Positions 1 to 12,453 of a stretch of 64,000 nt of DNA are shown here, piece after piece. The translations under genes and the position numbers were made by a program. Origin of the DNA: Rotaria macrura. Taxonomy: Eukaryota > Rotifera > Eurotatoria > Philodinida > Philodinidae. The stretch spans positions 310,001 to 374,000 of the forward strand of contig OENT01000007.1 in the NCBI GenBank assembly GCA_900239685.1, in the 5' to 3' direction. Every line of letters begins with the position of its first letter. Position 1 is the stretch's first letter. The notes beneath the pieces were generated by a model. That model was not told the DNA's origin. It searched no databases and saw nothing but the letters and a program-made list of their open reading frames with translations.

Positions 1-2136
1 AATAATATAACGAAAAAAAAATAAGATCACATCCTATGTTAGACACTTACTCATTATGATCAGTGTGGTCAGGAAAGGAAGTATGTATTATTGATTGAAT
101 ACTCGTTTGAATTGTTCTGGTCTTTATCGTTGCCGTTCTATCTATGGCCTTGTCAAACGCCGACTTGCTGTCGATTGTTGTCGTAGCTTTACATCGGAGT
201 CGTACGGTCGAGGCTTTTTTTTTCTTTTGTACTTTCTACTATTTGTCGGAACCCATTAATTTCTCTATTTTAACACCAATCGTAACGGGAAATGATGAAT
301 AGATGAATGTAGACGGCTTTTATTCTAACGAACTATTTGTTATTAATGGAATAGATTCCAATCGATATCGACTTTCCCCTCATTCTTTGTTGAAAGATAA
401 TTCGGATTTCCTGTCTGAATATTTTGTTCAAACTAAAGCTAATCACGATGCAAAGAATACTTAGTCCTATTCACATACAGATCGTTCACTATGATTATTT
501 CTATGCTAATCTTTACATATTTTTGAATAGATTTTTAGCTTTATTTTTTTCCATAATAATCACTCATGCATTATATTAATCTTCAGATAATATCTGATAA
601 TTTTTGCTCAAGATCCATTGTCATTGAATTTTTTGAAATATTTGCCATATCTTTTTACATTTCAAGTGTGTAGCTCTTAATCAGCAGTCTAATTCAAAGA
701 TATGCGAATGCAAAGCACAATGAGAATCGTATCTTATTGTAATGTTCAATCGTCTTACAAAGAGAGCCATATGTTGTAAATCGAACCGGTAAATCATATG
801 AGAATTTCTCCAGATAAACTCCACAAGTTACTGTGCTAGCTAGCCGTCGATATGTCGATATCTATTACGTATAAAGTGTACATTATCAGAAGAAGAACCA
901 CTCCTGTCACCACCTCTCCATATATACATGTATTTTATGTGTGTGTGAAGTTCCAATGGCATGTTCTACCAACGACTATCAAATCTATTTACCATCAATG
1001 GGAAAAAATACTTCTAAACAAAGACCGTATCATTTGAATATAACAGAACAACACTAATATGATTATTCAAAAAAATCCGAATGTTGGCGACCTCTTCAAT
1101 GGTTCCCTGTCATCTTTTCATTCATTGAAGGATTCCTTGTTATTATTGTGTAGAAAACGATGAAAAATATACACAAAAAGGAAGAAGTATATTACGTTTA
1201 TCTGTTGTTGTTTCTCACAAATAAACCGTCAATAATATTTTGAAACAATGTGGTCAATCAATTACATCAGATAGAAATCGGCCTAATGCCTCTATGCATG
1301 TAATTCATGGATATTGATTTCCATTATTTATTGAATGAAATACTTTTTCACCAATAAGGCAATGTGTCTAACAAAACCAGTAGATCGAAAGTTTTTTTTC
1401 AACGTTTATTAAAAGTAATTCTACAACGATATATATATATATATATATTGTTCGTTGGTTTTATTGTATTCAACGACACTACAAATATATACCAATAGAT
1501 TTGCATGAGAAAAAAAGAATATAGCGATCATATCAAGTCATTTTTGTTATTTTCTAGATTGATTTGTCTATTAAATAGTCATTATCAGAGAATGTCGATT
1601 GAACAAGGAAGAACATTACCGATGAATAAAGTAAACATAGTTTATTACATTTTATTGAAATAAATATATCTAACCTACGTATCTCGTACAAAATTATGTT
1701 GAAATTGCTTGACTTAAAATTAACGAATTTTTTTCATTTCACAATAGTGAAACAATTTTTCTGCATCTTTCTGATGCTAAAAGTCCATCAAACTAAGTAT
1801 TGAAGCTACAAATAAAATGAATAATGATAGCATGACGCTGTATAACAAAGACAAATAGAAAGTTATTCTATGAATGCAATTATCTCACACACATGACAAG
1901 TTTCATTACATTGTGTACGACGTTTTTTTTCTCGTGTATCACGCTTCAATAAACGAATACTTTTGAAGTCACGGCCTTTTTATGTGTAGTCACAAGGATG
2001 GATAAAGACGGGAGTACGGAAAAGAGAAAGATATTATACAAAAAACAAACGGACGATAGACGTATCCCGAAATTAAAAAGCTAGCTCAACATATATTTAT
2101 TGCAGTGTTAACTATATGTCACAATTAAGATCTCAA
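1..2136. other. Left-edge region with no recognised gene
   Basis: AT-rich sequence with no reading frame that resembles a known protein on either strand. It holds an (AT)n run near 1429-1448. The part nearest 2136 should contain the promoter and 5' leader of the UDP-glucose pyrophosphorylase gene, but I see no distinct motif. A small upstream untranslated exon cannot be excluded. Confidence 0.5.
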
Positions 2137-5353
<3,217 letters not shown>

Positions 5354-5709
5354 ACAGTTTCTTTTTCGTTATTTCCGTCACTAATTAGCGTAGTGTCTCT
5401 GATTTTTTAGCATTATCTTACAAGTCGTTTTTTGAATCCTTTAGTCATATAATCTCGCTTCTCTATCTGCAAATATTTTTCAGAACATTTAATGTCACAC
5501 TTTTTACTTGTAGTATAGATTTAATTGACATAAAATTAATTAGTATTGTGATCGACATACAATAGTTTTTATTTCGTCCTTTTATTTCTAATAAATGTTT
5601 TAGTTACAATACGTAGAGTTTGCAAACAAGATGCAAACAAAAACTAAACGTCATTTTATATTCGTTGTAGAGTGTTTAAATTATAAAAAGACATAAGGAA
5701 AAAGAACAT
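5354..5709. other. Intergenic spacer between UGP2 and OPA3-like
   Basis: About 350 AT-rich bases holding the UGP2 3' untranslated region with an AATAAA near 5590, and the presumed start region of the OPA3-like gene. No other coding signal is seen. Confidence 0.5.
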
Positions 5710-7026
5710 ATGGCTCCATTTCCCCTTGTCAAATTGGCTATTGTCTTTTTCAAACAAATTAGCAAGCCACTTGCTAATCAGATAAAAACAAGGGCAAAAA
5801 ATAGTGAATTTTTCAAGAAATATGTGAGTGTCAAGATGATTTTGTTTTTTTTTTCGTACATTTTTCAAACTACTCAATAGCTAATACATATAACTATTAG
5901 CTTTTTCTTTCACAATTAATTAATTGCTCATTTTTGTTGTGCTAAATATAGATCTGTATGCCACCTGCACAATTCTATCATTGGTATGATGTTAATCTAA
6001 GAATGAGAATGTTAGGTATTGAAACGAAAAAAGTAGCCAAAATGAATGAAGAAGCAGCTGTTACACTTGGTGCTGACATATTGGGTGAAGGTATGTAGGA
6101 CTAATTATTTGAAAACGAACAAAATCACATCGATATCAGTGATGCATAGAATACATATATGATTGTATGTAGCAGAAATTTATTCCTATACGCTAATACG
6201 GATATTTTACATCGGTGACCAATAGAGACCTTCGAAACTTGTTTCGAATCTATACAACAAGCTAAGGTAATGGTTCACCTTCAACACAAGAAAAATTACT
6301 TGTCTGAGACCATGACCAACCTATTTGATACGAAATCACATAATGCACGTCAACAATTCTCTTTTAGCATATCGATAGGATTGAGTATAATACGAATGAA
6401 CACATGCGAATTAAATCAGGTAGAATAGCGTATCTCTTCAAGGTGACTAAATACAATTTTGTCGTCCTTCATATTGTCATGCGGAAGGCTTTTCTTTTCA
6501 AAAAAATAAAAAACATGACTTTTTAAGGAGAAACAATTTCATTCCACATCATTAATTCGTTATATTTTTTTTCCTAGCCGTTATTTTAAGCATAGCAGTC
6601 GCTGGTTTGGCTCTTGAATATGCTCGACGATCAAAAAACGATGTAGAAAAAGAAGCACGCCATCAAGAACGATTAAGTACTATGGAAAGAAAAATATCTG
6701 AACTTGAAATAAATTCAACTAATCAATCGGCGCAATTGCTAGAAATGGTTCGTTTAATACATCATCATGAAGCATCATCACCACCATCAACAAAACCATC
6801 TTCATCTAAGTTACTTCCAGCATCAGTTTCGTCTTTACTATCTTCAAATAAGAAACAAGCAGGACAAGCATTTTCAATAGCTGATACGTCATCATATGGA
6901 TCACCACTTATACAATTACATAAAAGCGATTATCTATTTTTTCCTGCTGTATATGCTGTTCAACAAACAAATGATTACATTGTATCTTCATTGAAGCAAT
7001 GGTTGCCGTTGCGAAGAGCAAAATAG
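5710..7026 (+). CDS. OPA3: OPA3-like mitochondrial outer-membrane/matrix lipid protein
   Basis: Three exons, 5710-5823, 5952-6090 and 6578-7026, with consistent phases, encode 233 residues. The N terminus (APFPLVKLAIVFFKQISKPL) carries the hydrophobic mitochondrial-targeting segment of OPA3. Exon 2 has the family core ICMPPAQFYHW, then NEEAAVTLGADILGE. Exon 3 starts with a second hydrophobic stretch (VILSIAVAGLALEYARRS) followed by a charged coiled-coil-like region. The known family member in mammals affects mitochondrial morphology and is mutated in optic atrophy type 3. Mammalian OPA3 is about 179 residues; this protein adds a Ser/Pro-rich linker and a C-terminal segment of about 50 residues that I do not recognise. 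It lies 356 bases downstream of UGP2 on the same strand. Confidence 0.92.
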
Positions 7027-7294
7027 TAACATTTGCTAGTTTATTTATTTTCATGTCGATATTAAAATCCTTCCTTTTCCTTGTCTTTTTTTATTGCTGC
7101 TCCTAAACTGACTTCTTTTTTTTGTGTTCTACATAGCTGAAATTGAACCATATCGCACAATTTCATTTGAAGAAAGCGTTTCATAGTCGCTTGTTTGAAA
7201 ATGATTGATTAAAACACTATTCGAGATTTTACAAAAACACGAAATATTCTTTAACGAGACTGTCCATAGAAAAGACTAAAATAATACACATACA

Positions 7295-7330
<36 letters not shown>

Positions 7331-7611
7331 TATATATTGAATGAATAAGTAAACTACAATGAACAGAAATCAGTTCACCATCCTCGTCACACATGAATGA
7401 CTTGTAATAAAATACGTACATGTTATTTTTTTATTACTGAATTGAACTGAGATGATAAAAGATGTTATGTATGTATCATTAGACACAATAGACAAATAAA
7501 ATCCTAAAAGAGTGACAATATTTCAAATGAACCATAACATACCATAGTGTAGAAGTTTACAAATACTTGTGTCTAGCTCTGTTTTGCTTTTTGTTTTTTG
7601 TAGATAATAAC
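7027..7611. other. Intergenic region with (CATA)n/(TA)n microsatellite
   Basis: Spacer after the OPA3-like stop. It contains a simple repeat of about nine CATA units running into a TA run at about 7287-7338. Just before 7612 the sequence TTTTTTGTAG looks like a splice acceptor, so a 5' untranslated exon of the next gene may lie in this spacer. Confidence 0.6.
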
Positions 7612-9763
7612 ATGCCTCTTGTGACTACAATTGATGACGACGATAATGATATGGAGTCAATATCGTCATCAACGAATTCCGACGAGGATATCAACGAATT
7701 TCATTGTCATACACATCGTTCGTGTAGTCGATATGCATCATGTAATAGAAAACAACAGCAACATTCCTCGATGGATTCTAAAAACCTAAGAAGTCTTTCT
7801 AATAATTTAAAACCAATTAAAGGTGATATACGTTCTATTGATAATGAGCCAAGGCATCGACAAAAGTATGATGGAAATAGATGGCGTCGTATTTGTTGTG
7901 TTCCTCACTGTTTCATTTATTTAAATGGTGGTGTTTATTTCGATCAATGGCTATGTCGGAAACACTACTTACTGGCTATTCAAACTGATTCATGTGATGA
8001 TTCAAATAATTTAACATTACGAGATGAACAACAAAAAGATTCCTTAAATAGAGTATCAGCGCGACGAATAAACAAAAAATTCAAGTAAAATAAGTATTTT
8101 TATTTTGTTCAATCTAAAGATACATTTATTTTTTCCAAAAAAAAGACATTATAAGCGTGGTGACTTGATGAAAAATGCTGATGGAATTCTTCAAAAATAT
8201 GATGGTCAAAATTGGAGACCTGTTTGTCAGTTTCAAAACTGTATATCATTTATGGTTATACATGGGTTTTGTTATCGTCATTCTATAGAAAATCGAAAGA
8301 AGAAATCCGAAGTTATATCGATATTGAACGATGCTCAAGAAGGAAGTTCTAAATTGAAATTGAACGATGCTCAAAAAGGAAGTTCTAAATTGAAATTGAA
8401 CGATGCTCAAAAGGGAAGTTCTCAGTTGAAATTGAACGATGCTCAAGAAGGAAGTTCTCAGTTGAAATTGAACGATGCTCAAGAAGGAAGTTCTAGATTG
8501 AAATTGAGTGATACTGAAAAAAGAAGTTCTAAGCTGAAATTGAACGATTCTCAAGAAGGAAATTCAAAATCTAAATCCAAATTAAAAACACGAATCACAC
8601 GATCGATTGCATCTACTAAAAAGAGACCAACGAAAGGTCAAATTCGTCTAGTTCGACAGCAATGGAATGGTTCAAAATGGTATTCACTTTGTGATTATCC
8701 ACATCATGAATGTGATAAACGATCAGCCGGAGTTAAAACAGCTTATCTCTGTGACGAACACTATGAGGAGTATAAAAAGAAGAAAAAAGATCCAAATTTT
8801 ATTGATAAACATGATCGAATATTATTATCACCAACAATCAAACGAAAAAAACGTAATGCAACAAATATTTCCATTAGATAATAAACCGAAATTATTCTTT
8901 TCTATTTCTTATAGTGATTAATAATGAAAGCAGTTTTTCAACGCTTTTAACTGATCAAACTGATGCATCTATACCAGTAAATATGAATAAATAAATAAAT
9001 TGTCATTCTAATGTGCTGGTTTTTTTTTAAATTCTTTTAGCATCAATCGACATTGGCCATACGACAAAAGAAGCCAATCGAACAATGCATACAAACAGAT
9101 CTAACATATTCTGTAGATGCGATGGATTTACAACAAGGATGCTTTTTTATTGACGATGAAATTAATGATAGTTATGAATCTGATGCACCTCAATTGATGG
9201 TTTATATAAAAAAGGAAGAGGTAAATTTCGAAATTCTTTCGATCTCCATCGATCGAATTCATTATGGATTTTGTTTTCATTGCCCATTAGGAAGATTATT
9301 CAAATAATAAACGACGTCTTGCAATCGATATCAATTCATTGTCACTTAATTGTAAATTAGAATTAAAGAAAATTGAAATTTAATTACTAACAATTTCTAT
9401 TGTTTGTTGATTTCCTCTTTGGTAAAAAGCTACAAAGAAATTAGACTTCATATGGAAATCTTCGTTGTATTTTAGCTAATAGTAAAATAATTAACACTAC
9501 TGACCTGTGTTTTTGTTTTGAGTGTTCTAACAACTTTTTATTGTAGTTTTTTTTTATCTTTAAATGTTTTGTAAATATATTCAGTGTTTGATAAATACAA
9601 CGAACGGAATAATGGCTTTGACCTAAGCACAATTCTTATGAATACAGTAACAAGTAAAAGTTAATTTTGAAAAATGCATTTTCTTTTTCAGGTAGAAGAA
9701 TGCTTTATTTTTATACATGATTTACTTATCGGCTACCGCATCGTTGAACTTATAGATTTATAA
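7612..9763 (+). CDS. Protein with three YDGxxWxxxC...C...CxxH modules and a Ser/Lys-rich 12-residue repeat
   Basis: I read five exons: 7612-8084, 8146-8852, 8915-8976, 9041-9220 and 9692-9763, with all phases fitting (497 residues). Three related Cys/His modules are visible near residues 86-120, 176-206 and 330-368, each with the outline (Y/W)(D/N)G-x2-W-x3-C-x4/5-C-...-C-x2-H, for example YDGQNWRPVCQ then GFCYRH. This spacing suggests a small zinc-binding fold; the family is not one I can name. Between modules 2 and 3, residues about 218-301 are seven copies of a 12-residue unit (LNDAQEGSSKLK) encoded by a 36-base tandem repeat. Start 7612 is the first ATG after an apparent acceptor; upstream untranslated exons are possible. 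The 3' end is ambiguous: without splicing at 9220 the frame reads on to a stop at 9307 (502 residues). A nuclear or nucleic-acid role is only a guess from the basic, zinc-like composition. Confidence 0.7.
8324..8575 (+). repeat. 36-base tandem repeat, seven units, in frame
   Basis: Seven consecutive 36-base units inside the Cys/His-module gene, starting TTGAACGATGCTCAAGAAGG. Units 1-5 are nearly identical; units 6 and 7 have diverged (LSDTEKRSSKLK, LNDSQEGNSKSK). All indels are absent, so the frame is kept. The near-identity of the central units suggests recent expansion, and copy number may vary between alleles. Confidence 0.95.
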
Positions 9764-9897
9764 CTTGAATTAAAGTAACTCGTTGATTCTTTTCTTGTCA
9801 TCTTTATTTCTAAAGTCTAAAGCAAAAAAAAGAATGACGAAGGCAATCGAACACGTCATATTCTTTGAAAGTAATTAATCATTTTCTCATTGTTGCT
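9764..9897. other. Spacer
   Basis: Short AT-rich spacer after the Cys/His-module gene and before the coding-like remains on the opposite strand. Nothing else is seen. Confidence 0.4.
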
Positions 9898-10530
9898 TCA
9901 ATTCTTGAAGAAAACAATATACATGTCTCGATCGATGATTAGTTTCCGTACTGTTCCATCTTCCAATTGCTCTATTTTATGAATGATCTCATGACCAAAG
10001 CCAGAGTTCTTTTTTCTCTGACACGAACTGGTCGCATCGATCCAGTCCGATCTTGTTTTCAAAGATGAAAATGCCTTTGCCTATTCCTATAAGTCAGCAA
10101 TCACTACGAATAATATTCCAACATAATTTGTCAATATCTCGTTGTAGAAAACGGCAAATCAATGTAAGTTAAATGTTCCTATTGATGAATAGAATCAAAT
10201 CTACTTTAGATAATAAACATCTTTGTATATCTTTCTGTGATATTCAATCCATTTGAATGATAATTTTATGTTCCTTCTTTTCCCTTTACTATTAATTCAT
10301 ACCATTGAATCAGTAATAAGAATATTGTTTTCTGTCACAAATATTTTCTCATTATTCATAGGCATTACGTTCAAAAGGTGATTGTCATATGCAAGGCCAT
10401 GTCAAAACTTAATTTCAACAGATCTCTGATGAATTTTCAATGTTGATGGCATATATTGAAATCTCTCTTGAGAAATAGTCTCACGAGAACACCTCTCATA
10501 AATTTCAAACAACGACTGAAATGTTCCTAC
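9898..10530 (-). pseudogene. Coding-like remains on the minus strand, family unknown
   Basis: Three stretches on the minus strand read like real protein but do not join cleanly. They are about 10530-10402 (contains QSLFEIYERCSRETISQERF), about 10165-10098 (contains CRFLQRDIDKLCWNIIRSDC, then TGA), and 10080-9898 (contains FGHEIIHKIEQLEDGTVRKL, ending TGA). In the last stretch two frames are both protein-like and cross near 10005-10020, as a frameshift would produce. The stop, the frame change and the lack of a start argue for a decayed gene. I do not recognise the family. It could instead be an intron-rich live gene whose exons I have misjoined. Confidence 0.3.
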
Positions 10531-10973
10531 ATAAATGACAATAAATACAAATATCAAATCTATTTTGTGCTTGAAAAGTAAACAGTTCATAAAATATAAT
10601 TTCATGCAATGCACTTGTAACTTTGATCTATTTTTTTTCAATGACAAAATCATCTGTGGTAAAGCAAAAAAATCAAAAACGTGCTCTAGTTTCTTTTACA
10701 AAGCAAAAAAAAACTGAATAAAATACTTTGACAAGTGAAAATGAGTATTCCCTTTTGTATTAATTTCAATAAAATATAAAAAGCATACATGAATTTATTA
10801 TATTCTCTAAAACCGAAAACAAAACAAAAATGTTAGGTAATTTTGTATTTTTTTTTTGACAAATACACATCACGAACAACAACAAGAACAATAACGAACA
10901 TTAATTTGAATATGTCGCGTATTCATTTTTTTGTCTTGTCTGTATTTTGAATATATATTAATCATGAAATAAA
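10531..10973. other. Intergenic region, nothing recognised
   Basis: AT-rich sequence with several poly-A and poly-T runs. It should include the 3' end of the ropporin-like transcript (minus strand). No coding or structural signal was seen. Confidence 0.45.
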
Positions 10974-12116
10974 TTAGCCATCCAACTTGGGGCATTCTGG
11001 ATGAATAAAATTTCTCGGATGGATCATTCCATTTTGTCTTATGACCCATTCATTAGCTAAATAATCAATAACTTCTTTTGTATGTTGTTCACGAACATCT
11101 CCATCGATGTCAGCTAAATATCGATAGTATTTTTTCCACTGTTCGAACGGTATACGAGCATTAGCACCTGGTGGATCGCTTGTTAACAATTCACATATTT
11201 TAATTAATGTGTCAGTTATATTCTGATTAGAAAAGGAAATAAGCAAATTAAAATATACAATTGCGCGCATGAATTTACAAGTTCAGAATAATGTTAACAC
11301 ATACTTTAGCCAATTTTGATACAGCGATTGCAAGAAAATGATCCCATTGTGCATCAACATTGAACGAGCCAATTTGTACAATATCATCAAATTGTTCTCG
11401 TGGAATGTTTAAATCGTCGAATTTATGACGAATTTCTTGCAATGGTAACGTACCTTTTGGTGAGAGCTTTGAAAAGAAAAAGAAAGAATTTAAATTTCTA
11501 CTACATTGACGGGTAATATTCGATAGAAACGGAGTATGTCATGATTTACTAGATGACTAGTTCATCATCATCAGCGAGTGCAACAATATTGTGTATTTAA
11601 CGATATGAAATTTTTTATAAAATATTATTCATGAGTTCCCTTTTAAATATGATGTCTAGAGTGGCCGAATTAGATCTCCTTGATTTTTCTGTTGTGAACA
11701 GTAATTACCTGTTTATGTAAGATTTTCAACAGACCCATTGTTAAACCTGTGTCAGTTTTTTGAGTAGCAACCGGCATTTCGAGACCTAATTAAAAATAGA
11801 TTCTTCTTCTGCAATTTTGATTCACACTTTATGCTTACGTTCTTTGACGGGTGGTGTTTCACCGTTTGCTAATGCCCGAAAATATCTATTATTTGAAAAT
11901 CGAAAAGAAAAAGAAAAAATACATTTTGATGTGTAATAATAACATGCACGACTAGTTGATAAATAAAACATACGCAGCACTCCAAGCGAGAACATCCGAT
12001 GGTTGCGTTCGAATAGCAGCTTTCGAAAATTGTAGTAAGATATCAGGCAATTCAGGTGGTATTGGAATTTGTTCACTTGTATAGTATGGTTCATCGGGCA
12101 TATTTGATGTAGACAT
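10974..12116 (-). CDS. ROPN1L: Ropporin-1-like protein (RIIa docking domain, axonemal)
   Basis: Five minus-strand exons, 12116-11974, 11885-11839, 11785-11709, 11466-11305 and 11222-10974, with GT-AG borders and matching phases, give 225 residues, close to about 230 for animal ROPN1L. The N terminus has the RIIa dimerisation/docking helix pair (IPPELPDILLQFSKAAIRTQ), followed by WSAAYFRALANGETPPVKER. The mid part (LLKILHKQLS, then DDIVQIGSFN) and the C-terminal part (ARIPFEQWKKYYRYLADIDG) follow the family. Known members bind A-kinase anchoring proteins and sit in the radial spoke or fibrous sheath of cilia and sperm flagella. The start ATG is 337 bases from the ATG of the divergent Aurora gene. 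Confidence 0.93.
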
Positions 12117-12453
12117 GATGCGTTCAGATGGATGAAATGAAAAATGAATAAAGATTAATAAGCTGTAAACATGTCAACACATTTCTGCCATTGATATCAC
12201 ATTATCCTTAACATTCGATCCTCATAATATGGCTGAAGAGAAAATTTTCTCAATCATTTTAAATTATATTTTTTATATCCTTATTCAGTTTAATTTAAAA
12301 TTTGACACAAAATTTCTCGAAAAGTATCGACTATAGAACAAATCAATGGATACTAGCGCATATGAATTTCATTGGTCGATGTTTTCGTCTGGCTCGAAAC
12401 AAAGAATTGATTATTCTATCTCAAGTGATTTCATTTATTAGATTATACTGTGA
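12117..12453. promoter_or_regulatory. Divergent promoter region shared by ropporin-like and Aurora genes
   Basis: The 337 bases between the two start codons must hold both 5' leaders and probably both promoters. No clear TATA box position can be assigned. A bidirectional promoter is inferred from geometry alone. Confidence 0.45.

Noticed and set aside
852-1037. 61-codon plus-strand frame near the left edge
   Set aside because: No protein-like composition, no splice context and no family resemblance.
8246-8554. 102-codon minus-strand frame across the tandem repeat
   Set aside because: It is the complement of the 36-base repeat on the coding strand; its repetitive sequence follows from the repeat and not from selection.
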